From positions 1,801,501 through 1,865,500 of the forward strand of contig NZ_CP108581.1 of NCBI RefSeq assembly GCF_036010665.1: 64,000 nucleotides of DNA, given 5' to 3'. The position numbers and the translations under genes were made by a program. Source of the stretch: Microbispora sp. NBC_01189. GTDB lineage: Bacteria; Actinomycetota; Actinomycetes; Streptosporangiales; Streptosporangiaceae. This document shows, piece by piece, positions 56,600 through 64,000 of this stretch. Below the pieces are notes generated by a model, which had not been told where the DNA came from, searched no databases, and worked only from the letters and a program-made list of their open reading frames with translations. Position 1 is the stretch's first letter. Each line of letters begins with the position of its first letter.

Positions 56600-57742
56600 G
56601 GCGTGCCAGAGGGCGGCGAGTTGCCGGCTGGCCAGCCGGGACGGTACGGCCCGCAGCAACGTGTCGCGCAGCCACGCGGCGACGCCGGTCCGGGAGGTCA
56701 GCCGCGACTGCCGGGACGCCGCCAGCATCATGCGGCTGGCGCGGGGCCTGCGTTCGGCGTCGTAGCGCAGGAACCGCTGGGCGACGTCCGCCGGCTCGGC
56801 GCCGGCCAGGTGGCCGCACAGCGCGGCCGCGTCCTCGAATGCCTGACTGGCGCCCTGACCGAGGTCGGGCGACATGGCGTGCGCGGCGTCACCGAGGAAC
56901 GCGATCCGGCCGGCCGCGAACGAGGGCAGGGGTTCGGCCAGGCAGGTGATCGGATCGACGTAGACGGCGCCGGGCGGGGTGGCCTCGATCAGGGTCGTGA
57001 CGAGGGGGTGCCAGTCGGCCATCAGGGACAGCACCTGCCGGCGCGCCTCGTCCGCTCTGGGCGGTGGACCGTGCAGGGGCGAGTCGGTGAACCAGTAGAG
57101 GCGGTCCGCACCGACGGGGAACAGGCCGAACATCGCCCCGCTGCGGCGGTCGACGAGTTGACTGGCGAGCAGCTCCGTGGCCAGGCCGGACGGGCGCGGC
57201 AGCATGCCGCGCAGGTCCATCCGGCCGGTTCGCCGCAGCCCGGGGTGGGTGGGGAAGACCTGTGCGCGCAGCGTGCTGCCGAGGCCGTCGGCCGCGATCA
57301 CGGCGTCCGCTCCCACCACGGGGCTTCCATCGCTGATCACGGTCACTCCGGTGGGGCCGGGCTCCAGGCGCTCGACCGGGGTCGCGGTCCGCACCAGCTC
57401 GGACGGCAGCGGGGCGCGCAGCGCCCGGTGCAGTTCCGCTCGATCGATCATGGCGGGCAGCGCGACCTCCCGCCGCGCCCGGGTCAGGTCCGTGACCAGC
57501 AGCGGCCGTCCGAGCCGGTCCCGCAGTCCGCCGCGGGCCGTGTGCACGACGTGACCGCGAACGTCCTCACCCAGCCCCAGCGCGTCCAGCGCGCGAAGCC
57601 CGTTGGGCATGACCACGATCCCTGTGCCCGCCTCCCGGAGCCTGGCGCCCCGTTCGAGGAGTGTCACCTCGTGACCCAGGCGATGCAGCCCCACCGCCGC
57701 CGCCACGCCGCCAAGCCCGGCGCCGACTACCGCGATCCGCAC
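56597..57742 (-). CDS. FAD-dependent aromatic-type monooxygenase
   Basis: A 381-residue group A flavoprotein hydroxylase (PHBH/UbiH fold). Dinucleotide motif GAGLGGVAAAVGL at the N-terminus, DGLGSTLR in the middle and GDAAHAMSPDLGQGASQAFEDA near residue 285 (FAD ribityl and pyrophosphate contacts) are all typical. The substrate is unknown. It is on the same strand as, and 51 bp downstream of, the DUF4245 gene, which follows the tetR gene, so TetR could control all three. Confidence 0.9.
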   Translation of the reverse strand: MRIAVVGAGLGGVAAAVGLHRLGHEVTLLERGARLREAGTGIVVMPNGLRALDALGLGEDVRGHVVHTARGGLRDRLGRPLLVTDLTRARREVALPAMIDRAELHRALRAPLPSELVRTATPVERLEPGPTGVTVISDGSPVVGADAVIAADGLGSTLRAQVFPTHPGLRRTGRMDLRGMLPRPSGLATELLASQLVDRRSGAMFGLFPVGADRLYWFTDSPLHGPPPRADEARRQVLSLMADWHPLVTTLIEATPPGAVYVDPITCLAEPLPSFAAGRIAFLGDAAHAMSPDLGQGASQAFEDAAALCGHLAGAEPADVAQRFLRYDAERRPRASRMMLAASRQSRLTSRTGVAAWLRDTLLRAVPSRLASRQLAALWHA

Positions 57743-57793
57743 GTGACCTCCTCCGAATTCACCACGGTCGTACTGCTACGGCACCGGAACATG

Positions 57794-58342
57794 TCAGCCG
57801 GCCGACGGAGCGGGAGAGGGTTTGACCTGGGGGGCGAGGGTGTGGACGAGTGCGCTCAGCTCGTCCCAGCCGGCCGTTCCGGTGACGACCACCGCGTGAT
57901 CGGGGAGAACGCGGACCAGCGACCGCTGGTTCTTGTCCTCCCGCACCCGCTCCTCCCAGATCGCGCCGTCGATCTGGCGGCTTCCGCCGGGCTTGTCGGT
58001 GTTGGTCATCCGGTTGACGAACCCCGCGATCGGGCGTTCGTCACTCTGGGCGACCATGGCGTGCTCCCGCTCGCCGGTCGCGAATCCCAGCCGCCACGTC
58101 ACGACGCCGCCGTCCTGGGTCAGTCGCGAGCTGTTGGGCACCCAGTTCGCCGGGACCTGGCTGGGCGCCACGACCTCGTACGGAGCCGCGCGGACCGCGT
58201 TGGCCTGGTCGATGCCGTACTGCACCCGGGGGATGTGCTCGGTGCGGCTCTGCGGGGTGACGAGCAGGAACAATCCCACGCCCGCGAGGCAGACAAGGAG
58301 CGCGAACGCGTAGCCGAAGAAACCCTGGGTGAATCGTCCCAC
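57794..58342 (-). CDS. DUF4245 membrane-anchored protein
   Basis: A 182-residue protein with one N-terminal helix (about 8-30) and an extracytoplasmic domain with conserved Trp residues (VPANWVPNSSR, VTWRLGF). DUF4245 proteins sit near glpX and xseB in many actinobacteria (Rv1100 in M. tuberculosis); function unknown. GTG 58342 is the start that places the helix at the N-terminus. Confidence 0.88.
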   Translation of the reverse strand: MGRFTQGFFGYAFALLVCLAGVGLFLLVTPQSRTEHIPRVQYGIDQANAVRAAPYEVVAPSQVPANWVPNSSRLTQDGGVVTWRLGFATGEREHAMVAQSDERPIAGFVNRMTNTDKPGGSRQIDGAIWEERVREDKNQRSLVRVLPDHAVVVTGTAGWDELSALVHTLAPQVKPSPAPSAG

Positions 58343-58388
58343 GTCACGTCAGATTAGCCGTCAGGGTGGCCGCCCTCCGTACCGGCGG

Positions 58389-58994
58389 TCAGGGATGCCG
58401 GATATTGCCAATGATGCGAAGAGCGTCCCCAGCCATCCTCCGGGCCGCCTCCGGGTCGTCGGACAAGGTCACCTCCTGCACGACCGCCGCGAGGGCGCCG
58501 GTGACGACCAGGACCAGCGCGTCCTCGTGCTCGAACAGGGCGGCGGTGCGCCTGGCCCACTGCCGGAGCCGTTCCCGCATGACGACCTCGAACCCGGGCG
58601 GCGCGTCACCCCGCAGGAAGAGCGCGGCGAGGTCGCGCTCAGCGAGGCAGCCCTCCAGGTAGGCGCGGGCGGCGGCGAGGAACTGGGGCATGGGGTCGGT
58701 CTCCCCCGCCGCCCTCGCCTCCTGCACGGCCTGCCGGGTGCGCTGGGCCTGACGCTTCTGGAACTCCTCGAACAGTGTGAGATAGAGGTCGGCCTTGCCC
58801 GAGAAGTGGTGGTAGAGGCTGCCGACGCTGGCACCGGCCCGGGCCACGACCTCGGTCACGCAGGCCTCCGCGAAGCCGCTGGTGACGAAGGTCTCCTTGG
58901 CGGCGTCCAGGAGCACGACCCTCGTCGCCGCCCCGCGGTCCGACGTACGCGTCGCCAGAGGCCGTACGGGTGCTCGTCCGGTGTCGCCGCTCAA
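58389..58994 (-). CDS. TetR-family regulator with 5' end altered by a TnpB element
   Basis: A 201-residue TetR-type repressor. The helix-turn-helix lies at about residues 25-70 (VTEVVARAGASVGSLYHHFSGK region) and the ligand domain has a C-terminal helix bundle. The only start in the current sequence is TTG 58994, with GGAGG six bases upstream supplied by the left end of the IS605-type element. If the element is removed at the TCAA flank, the frame continues to a GTG at 60421-60423, adding ten codons (beginning [10 protein letters not shown]). The present gene may thus be translated from a transposon-provided site. Its likely targets are its own operon with DUF4245 and the FAD monooxygenase. 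Confidence 0.85.
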   Translation of the reverse strand: MSGDTGRAPVRPLATRTSDRGAATRVVLLDAAKETFVTSGFAEACVTEVVARAGASVGSLYHHFSGKADLYLTLFEEFQKRQAQRTRQAVQEARAAGETDPMPQFLAAARAYLEGCLAERDLAALFLRGDAPPGFEVVMRERLRQWARRTAALFEHEDALVLVVTGALAAVVQEVTLSDDPEAARRMAGDALRIIGNIRHP

Positions 58995-60393
58995 TCAAAG
59001 CCTCCGAGGAAACCCTCGCCTTCGGGCGGGGGAGGAATCGGACTCCCTGCGGAGCAGGGCGGGGATAGGCGGTTCACCGGAAGGCGAACCGCGTACGAAT
59101 TTACGCGATCCTCGATTGAGCGGGTGGCATGATGTGCGGCGTGGCGCAGACGGTGAAGCGGGCCTACAAGTACCGCTTCTATCCCACCCCCGAGCAGGCG
59201 TGTGAGCTTGCCCGGACGTTCGGATGCGTGCGCCTGGTCTACAACAAGGCCCTTGAAGAACGCACCCGCGCCTACACCCGGGAAGGCGCCCGCGTCTCCT
59301 ACGCGGAGTCCTCCGCCTTGCTGACGGCGTGGAAGCGCACCGAAGAGCTGGCGTTCCTGAACGAGGTGTCCAGTGTGCTGCTCCAGCAGGCGTTGCGGCA
59401 CCTGCAGGCCGCCTTCGCCCACTTCTTTGCCAAGCGGTCCAAATACCCCACCTTCAAGTCGCGTAAGAAGTCCCGGGCGTCGGCCGAGTACACCCGCTCG
59501 GCGTTCCGCTACCGCAACGGGCAGCTCACGCTGGCGAAGATGGACGCCCCGCTGGACATCGTGTGGTCGCGTCCACTCCCGCAAGGGGCGCAGCCGTCCA
59601 CGGTGACCGTGAGCAAGGATCCGGCCGGGCGATGGTTCGTGTCCCTCCTGGTCGAGGAGACGATCCACCCCCTCACCCCCATAGGGGACGTGGTCGGCCT
59701 GGACGCCGGGATCACCAGCCTGGTGGCCCTGTCCCGCCCGATCCCCGGAGTGACCGACCAGGACGGCAAGGTCGCCAACCCCCGGCATGAGCGCACAGAC
59801 CGGCGCAGACTGGCCAAGGCCCAGCGCTCGCTGGCCCGCAAAGCGGCGGTCAGCGCGAACCGGGCCAAGGCCCGGCTCAAGGTCGCCCGCGCCCACGCCC
59901 GCATCAGCGACCGGCGCCGGGACTTCCTGCACAAGCTGACCACCTCGCTCGTCCGTGAAAACCAAACGGTCGTGATCGAGGACCTCACCGTCCGCCACAT
60001 GGTCAAGAACCACTCCCTCGCCCGCGCCATCTCCGACGCCTCCTGGCGGGAACTCCGCTCGATGCTGGCGTACAAAGCGCAGTGGCACGGGCGTGAACTC
60101 GTGGTGATCGACCGGTGGTTTCCCAGCTCGAAACTGTGCTCGGCCTGCGGGACCCTGCAAGACGTGATGCCGTTGCACGTCCGGACCTGGGAATGCGCCT
60201 GCGGCGCGGTCCACGACCGGGACGTCAACGCCGCCAGGAACATCCTCGCCGCCGGGCTGGCGGAGAGGTAAAACGCCTGTGGAGCTGGTGTAAGACCTCA
60301 ACGGAGTCCTCCGAGCGGGCAACCGGCAGCGAAACAGGAAGACCAACCTGTGAGGGTTGGAACCCCCTCCCTTCAGGGAGGGGAGGATGCCAA
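58995..60393 (+). mobile_element. TnpB-only IS200/IS605-type element
   Basis: The left end follows TCAA (58991-58994 or 58995-58998) and contains a subterminal hairpin CCCTCGCC-TTCG-GGCGGGGG (59013-59032). The right end has CCCCTCCC-TTCA-GGGAGGGG (60364-60383) and finishes at GATGCCAA (60393), comparable with the left TCAA cleavage sequence. Only tnpB is present, so movement would need TnpA supplied elsewhere. It lies between glpX and the tetR gene. Confidence 0.82.
59129..60271 (+). CDS. tnpB: RNA-guided nuclease TnpB (IS605 OrfB family)
   Basis: A 380-residue TnpB. The RuvC catalytic residues are intact: Asp192 (GLDAGI), Glu284 (VIEDL) and Asp365 (DRDVNAARNI). The zinc ribbon CSACG...CACG lies between the last two. 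The N-terminus KRAYKYRFYPT is typical. TnpB uses an RNA from its own 3' region to cut DNA at a transposon-adjacent motif and helps element retention. Start ATG 59129 has alternatives at 59132 and GTG 59141. No tnpA is adjacent. Confidence 0.95.
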   Translation: MMCGVAQTVKRAYKYRFYPTPEQACELARTFGCVRLVYNKALEERTRAYTREGARVSYAESSALLTAWKRTEELAFLNEVSSVLLQQALRHLQAAFAHFFAKRSKYPTFKSRKKSRASAEYTRSAFRYRNGQLTLAKMDAPLDIVWSRPLPQGAQPSTVTVSKDPAGRWFVSLLVEETIHPLTPIGDVVGLDAGITSLVALSRPIPGVTDQDGKVANPRHERTDRRRLAKAQRSLARKAAVSANRAKARLKVARAHARISDRRRDFLHKLTTSLVRENQTVVIEDLTVRHMVKNHSLARAISDASWRELRSMLAYKAQWHGRELVVIDRWFPSSKLCSACGTLQDVMPLHVRTWECACGAVHDRDVNAARNILAAGLAER

Positions 60394-60413
60394 GCGGTGA
60401 CGATATCCCCGCC
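60230..60413 (+). ncRNA. Candidate omega/reRNA of the TnpB element
   Basis: By analogy with characterised TnpB systems, the guide RNA should cover the tnpB 3' end, the 120-bp tail with the right-end hairpin, and about 20 bases beyond the element end (from 60394), which form the guide. Ends are estimates. Confidence 0.5.
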
Positions 60414-60553
60414 CGTCATCCACGGCCCCCGATTCCCGTGGCGCAGCCCGGGAACGGCCTGCGACCTGGCCCGACAGGTTCAGACCAATCGGACAAGGGC
60501 ACTCTTCGCACACTACGATCGCCCATAGCGGAGCTTGCGACGTGAGGGGATCA

Positions 60554-61582
60554 ATGGCTGATCACGTACCGGCGGCACTGGCGGCGGGAGAACGCGCGCC
60601 CGACCGCAACCTGGCTCTCGAACTGGTGAGGGTGACCGAGGCGGCGGCGATGGCCGCGGCCCGCTGGGTGGGGCGCGGGGAGAAGAACGGCGCGGACGGC
60701 GCCGCCGTCAACGCCATGCGCCAGCTGATCAACACGGTCTCGATGAAGGGCGCCGTGGTGATCGGCGAGGGCGAGAAGGACAACGCCCCGATGCTGTACA
60801 ACGGCGAGCGGGTCGGCGACGGGACCGGGCCCGAGTGCGACGTGGCCGTGGACCCGATCGACGGCACCCGCCTGTGCGCGCTCGGCATGAACAACGCGAT
60901 CTCCGTGATCGCGGTGAGCGAGCGCGGCTCGATGTACGACCCCTCCGCCGTCTTCTACATGGAGAAGCTCGTCACCGGCCCGGAGGCGGCCGGGCAGGTG
61001 AACATCGACGCTCCGGTGGCCGACAACATCCGGGCCGTGGCGCGGGCCAAGGGCGCCAAGCCGTCCGACGTGACCGTGGTGATCCTGGACCGGCCCCGGC
61101 ACGAGCGCGTCGTCAAGGAGATCCGGGAGACCGGGGCCCGCATCCGCTTCATCACCGACGGCGACGTGGCCGGAGCGATCATGGCCGCCCGCACCGGCAC
61201 GGGCGTCGACCTCATGCTGGGCATCGGCGGCACCCCGGAGGGCATCGTCGCCGCCTGCGCGCTCAAGTGCATGGGCGGGGTGATCCAGGGCAAGCTGTGG
61301 CCGCGCGACGACGACGAGCGCCGCCGGGCCCTCGACGCCGGGCTCGACCTGGACCAGGTGCTCACCACCGACGACCTCGTACGCTCCGACGACGTGTTCT
61401 TCGCCGCCACGGGCATCACCGACGGCGAGCTGATGCACGGCGTGCGGTTCCAGGGCGGCGCGGCGGTGACGCACTCCCTCGTGATGCGGGGCCGTTCCGG
61501 GACGATCCGGAAGATCGAGAGCGAACACCAGCTCTGGAAGCTCGGCGCCTACAGCGCGATCAACTTCGACACGGCCGTCTAG
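60554..61582 (+). CDS. glpX: Class II fructose-1,6-bisphosphatase GlpX
   Basis: A 342-residue metal-dependent FBPase for gluconeogenesis, cytosolic. Family motifs are [11 protein letters not shown], the metal site [17 protein letters not shown] and [15 protein letters not shown] 60554 is preferred because GAGGGG lies 4 bases upstream and the protein then begins MADHVPAAL. It corresponds to Rv1099c and flanks the DUF4245/xse block, from which it is now separated by the TnpB element. Confidence 0.95.
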   Translation: MADHVPAALAAGERAPDRNLALELVRVTEAAAMAAARWVGRGEKNGADGAAVNAMRQLINTVSMKGAVVIGEGEKDNAPMLYNGERVGDGTGPECDVAVDPIDGTRLCALGMNNAISVIAVSERGSMYDPSAVFYMEKLVTGPEAAGQVNIDAPVADNIRAVARAKGAKPSDVTVVILDRPRHERVVKEIRETGARIRFITDGDVAGAIMAARTGTGVDLMLGIGGTPEGIVAACALKCMGGVIQGKLWPRDDDERRRALDAGLDLDQVLTTDDLVRSDDVFFAATGITDGELMHGVRFQGGAAVTHSLVMRGRSGTIRKIESEHQLWKLGAYSAINFDTAV

Positions 61583-61590
61583 GGCCGCGC

Positions 61591-62253
61591 TCACCGGCCG
61601 AACAGGCGGCGGCGGGGGGGTTTCGGCGAACGGGCGACGACCTTGCCGCCGAGGACGAACCCGGCGAGCTCGATCACGGGCGCGTCCGGCGCGTGGCCGG
61701 TCGCGCCCGGCGGGAGCCGTACATCGTTCCGGAAGGACCGGACGCGGGCGGTGGGGGCGGTCACGATCCGCACGCCCTCAGGAACGAGCAGCGTGACCGT
61801 GCCGGCCATGACGGCGAGCTGGACCACCACGTGCCGCGACTGGAGGAGCGCCTCGCACAGGTCCATCGAGACCGTGCCGCCCAGCGACGTCACCGGGATC
61901 TGCGAGGGCACCACCCACCGGCCGCCGCGCGTCTCCGTACGGAAGAAGGCGGTGACGGGACGGTTGTCCATGCGGAACGGCTGGCTCTCCGGCGGCAGCA
62001 GGTCCGCGGTCAGCTCGGCCAGCTCGCCGAGGGTCCGGGCGGCCCAGACGCGCTCCACCCGTTCCTCGTGCTCCAGCGGGGTCAGGCGCCCGTCGACGAC
62101 GGCGTCCGTCAGCGCCGTGACGACCCGTTCCCGGTCGGCGTCCGACGCGCGCATCAGCCCGGGATCGGGCGTGGCGGGACCGCCCGGGGCGCCGGGAGCG
62201 CGCGACGCGAGGAAGGTGGCGATCCATTTCGCGGCTGAGGACTCGCTGCTCAC
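61591..62253 (-). CDS. DUF1707-containing protein
   Basis: A 220-residue protein. A DUF1707 domain (about 34-86, LMRASDADRERVV and DGRLTPLEHEERV) of a kind frequent in actinobacterial SHOCT-like adaptor proteins is followed by a C-terminal beta-rich domain (about 95-205) resembling the DUF2154/LiaF type. No transmembrane helix is seen. GTG 62253 is the likely start; a start 19 codons further upstream is possible. It converges with glpX (8-bp gap). Confidence 0.82.
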   Translation of the reverse strand: MSSESSAAKWIATFLASRAPGAPGGPATPDPGLMRASDADRERVVTALTDAVVDGRLTPLEHEERVERVWAARTLGELAELTADLLPPESQPFRMDNRPVTAFFRTETRGGRWVVPSQIPVTSLGGTVSMDLCEALLQSRHVVVQLAVMAGTVTLLVPEGVRIVTAPTARVRSFRNDVRLPPGATGHAPDAPVIELAGFVLGGKVVARSPKPPRRRLFGR

Positions 62254-62378
62254 ATCTTCGAGGGTATTCGGTCCGCGGCGCGCCTCACAGTCTCCCGCCG
62301 TTCCGGCCATTGACCGAGCGCGGCGCGGCTCCTAGGCTGGCGAAAACCTGAATCATCCTCATGTTCCAGGAGGCCGCG

Positions 62379-62456
62379 ATGTCCGTAAGGGTCGCCGTCC
62401 GCGGGACTCGCCGCCTTCGGGGGCATGGCTGGGGGTACGGTGCCCACGCCGCGTGA
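62379..62456 (+). CDS. Possible 25-codon leader ORF before the MFS gene
   Basis: ATG 62379 has an ideal AGGAGG five bases upstream, but the frame is short (MSVRVAVRGTRRLRGHGWG...) and stops inside the start of the MFS gene, which itself lacks a good ribosome site. It may be a translated leader that controls or feeds translation of the transporter. Confidence 0.4.
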   Translation: MSVRVAVRGTRRLRGHGWGYGAHAA

Positions 62457-63639
62457 CCGGCGGGCACGGCTGGCCGCCTTCGCGGTGTTCGCCGTCCAGG
62501 GCCTCACCTTCGCCACGCTGCTCACCCAGGTGGCCACGCTGCAGCGCAGGCATGGTCTCACCGACGGCGAGCTGTCCATCCTGCTCCTGGTCGTGCCGGT
62601 GATCGCGGGCGCCGGGAGCATGCTCGCGGGCGCCGCCGCCTCCCGGTACGGCAGCCGCCTGGTGCTGCGCCTCGCGCAGCCGCTCGCCTGCGCCGCCGTG
62701 GTGCTCGCCGGGCTCGCGCCGAACATCCCCGCGCTCGTCGCGGCGAACGTCCTGTTCGGCCTCGGCCTCGGCGGGGTGGACGCGGGCATGAACATGCAGG
62801 GCGTGGCGGTCGAGCGGGAGTACGGCCGGGCGGTGCTCACCGGATTCCACGCGCTGTGGAGCGCGGCGGCGGTCGCCGGCGCGGTCTGGGCGTCGGCGGC
62901 GGCCGGGCTCGGCCTCGGGCTGCCCCCCACCTTCGCGATCGCCCTCGTCCCGGCCGTCGCCGTCGCGCTGGCCGCCTCGGCCTGGCTCTACCTGCCGGGC
63001 GAGGAGCACCGCCACCGGGCCGGCTCCCCGGCGGAGCCGACGGCCGGGGCGAAGGTGGCGTGGCGTCCCATCATCCCCCTCTGCCTCGCGATGGCGTTCC
63101 TCTACGTGGGCGACTCGTCGATCTCCAACTTCGGCTCCGTCTTCATGGACCGGGTCGTGCACGCCGCCACGCCCGTGATCCCGCTGGCCCTCGGGGCGTA
63201 CCAGCTCACGACGTTCCTCGTCCGCGTCGGGGGCGACCTCGCGGTGCGCAGGTTCGGCTCCGCGGCGATCGTGCGCGCGGGCGGCGCCGTCGCGACGCTG
63301 GGCTTCGCCGCGATCGTGGCGGCCCCCTCGGCGCCCGCGGCCATCGCGGGCTTCGCCCTCACCGGGATCGGCCTGTCGGTGGTCGCCCCGCAGTCGTTCA
63401 GCGCGGCCGGCCGCCTCGACCCGGCGGGCACGGGCGTGGCCATCGCCCGGGTCAACATGTTCAACTACGTGGGGTTCGTCGTCGGCGCCGCCCTCGTCGG
63501 CGGCATCGCCGACGCCTCCGGCTACCAGGTCGCCTTCGCCGCGCCGCTCGTGCTGGCCGCCGCGATCATCCTGCTCGCCCGGGGCTTCCAGCCGCGTACG
63601 GCCGGGAACGCCGCCACGACGGCCCCTATCGCGTCCTGA
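62425..63639 (+). CDS. MFS transporter
   Basis: A 404-residue major facilitator with twelve predicted helices, resembling YbjJ/fucose-permease-like members (LGGVDAGMNMQGVAVEREYGR after helix 4, HALWSAAAV). The substrate is unknown; such proteins are often labelled efflux transporters. ATG 62425 or GTG 62437 could be the start. Both lie inside the 25-codon leader frame that carries the only good Shine-Dalgarno. Its 3' end overlaps the convergent MocR-type gene by 14 bp. Confidence 0.88.
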   Translation: MAGGTVPTPRDRRARLAAFAVFAVQGLTFATLLTQVATLQRRHGLTDGELSILLLVVPVIAGAGSMLAGAAASRYGSRLVLRLAQPLACAAVVLAGLAPNIPALVAANVLFGLGLGGVDAGMNMQGVAVEREYGRAVLTGFHALWSAAAVAGAVWASAAAGLGLGLPPTFAIALVPAVAVALAASAWLYLPGEEHRHRAGSPAEPTAGAKVAWRPIIPLCLAMAFLYVGDSSISNFGSVFMDRVVHAATPVIPLALGAYQLTTFLVRVGGDLAVRRFGSAAIVRAGGAVATLGFAAIVAAPSAPAAIAGFALTGIGLSVVAPQSFSAAGRLDPAGTGVAIARVNMFNYVGFVVGAALVGGIADASGYQVAFAAPLVLAAAIILLARGFQPRTAGNAATTAPIAS

Positions 63640-64000
63640 CGCCCTCGGCCATGGCGCGTACGGCCTCCCGGACGCGGTGGGCGGGCAGGCGCGCGAACCC
63701 GATCACGAGCCCCGCCGGCCGCCCTTCCGCCGTTCCGAGGGCCGGGGTCGCGACCTCGGCCGAGAGGCCGGCCGCCCGGGCCGCCCCGGCCAGGCCGGAC
63801 GCGTCCGTCCCGGCACCGGCCTTGGGATCCGGCACCGCGTAGAGGTGCAGCCCGGCCGAGATGCCGCGTACGGCGAGCCGGGGCAGGTGCTCGGCGAGCG
63901 CGCCGACGAGCGCGTCCCTGCGCCGCCGGTATTCTCTCCGCATCCGGCGCAGGTGCCGGTCGTACGCACCGCCGGCGATCAGGTGCGCGAGCGCGTACTG
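63626..64000 (-). CDS. MocR/PdxR-type GntR-aminotransferase regulator (C-terminal part)
   Basis: The 124 visible residues run off the right edge. They match the end of the fold-type I aminotransferase domain of MocR regulators: a helix HLRRMRREYRRRRDALVGALAEHLP followed (residues about 20-45) by GISAGLHLY and a final strand VIGFARLP. In MocR proteins this domain binds PLP and senses a ligand for an N-terminal GntR DNA-binding domain, which would lie outside the window. A plain aminotransferase is the alternative. Confidence 0.8.
   Translation of the reverse strand, partial: QYALAHLIAGGAYDRHLRRMRREYRRRRDALVGALAEHLPRLAVRGISAGLHLYAVPDPKAGAGTDASGLAGAARAAGLSAEVATPALGTAEGRPAGLVIGFARLPAHRVREAVRAMAEGVRTR

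Noticed and set aside
58995-60541. Complete IS605 element with tnpA
   Set aside because: No Y1 transposase (HUH motif) is encoded on either strand between the ends or next to them.

Overview
The window comes from a very GC-rich chromosome with GTG/TTG starts, leaderless-looking promoters and 4-base GTGA/ATGA gene overlaps. Mycothiol synthesis (mshB), a Rv1109c-type lipid-droplet protein and a gene order parallel to Mycobacterium tuberculosis Rv1099c-Rv1112 place it in the Actinomycetota. The abundance of DUF222/HNH-type genes, STAS proteins, paired ABC exporters and two-component genes suggests a filamentous actinomycete, probably Streptosporangiales. The order-level guess is inference.

Layout. 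1-3.6 kb: the 3' end of a CysRS/MshC-like gene that lacks KMSKS, then a frameshifted DUF222/HNH endonuclease gene. 3.7-9.3 kb: RraA-like protein, metallo-beta-lactamase-fold hydrolase, small membrane proteins, mshB, and a divergent S9 prolyl oligopeptidase. 9.3-13.8 kb: a two-subunit ABC exporter with complementary degenerate ATP sites, and two STAS anti-anti-sigma-like proteins. 14.0-19.4 kb: an oligopeptide-type ABC importer operon in which one permease and both ATPases are fused in one polypeptide. 19.4-24.1 kb: a succinate dehydrogenase/fumarate reductase operon (sdhC-A-B, minus strand) with a divergent LysR regulator; two identical-arm ATAGCC-N3-GGCTAT boxes lie between them. 24.2-27.5 kb: receiver-SpoIIE phosphatase, CHASE3-like/HAMP histidine kinase and an Rcp1-like receiver. 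27.5-31.2 kb: a second, Mtb Sdh1-type succinate dehydrogenase operon preceded by two CRP/GlxR-like AGTGA-N6-TCACA boxes.

31.2-45.1 kb: a proline-rich membrane protein, then a tightly coupled minus-strand operon for a type IV secretion-like apparatus: TcpC/VirB8-like, small TcpD/VirB2-like, TcpE/VirB3-like fused to a MinD-type domain, a 30-codon ORF, VirB4-like, VirB6/TrbL-like, a second small VirB8-like protein, a transglycosylase-NlpC/P60 protein and a NUDIX hydrolase. No relaxase or VirD4 coupling protein is visible. A secreted Ser/Glu-rich protein lies just upstream. This is the most unusual system in the window.

45.5-64 kb: an antibiotic-monooxygenase/truncated-globin fusion, a MerR-controlled short-chain dehydrogenase, and then the conserved block ychF, rmuC, DUF6542, ispH, lipid-droplet protein, xseA, xseB, DUF4245, glpX. 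That block is interrupted by asnB, an FAD monooxygenase, a TetR gene and a TnpB-only IS605-type element sitting exactly on the tetR 5' end. A DUF1707 protein, an MFS transporter and a partial MocR-type regulator close the window. A recurring theme is short tandem repeats (12-15 bp) lying on gene junctions, where they duplicate start codons, stop codons or Shine-Dalgarno sequences.
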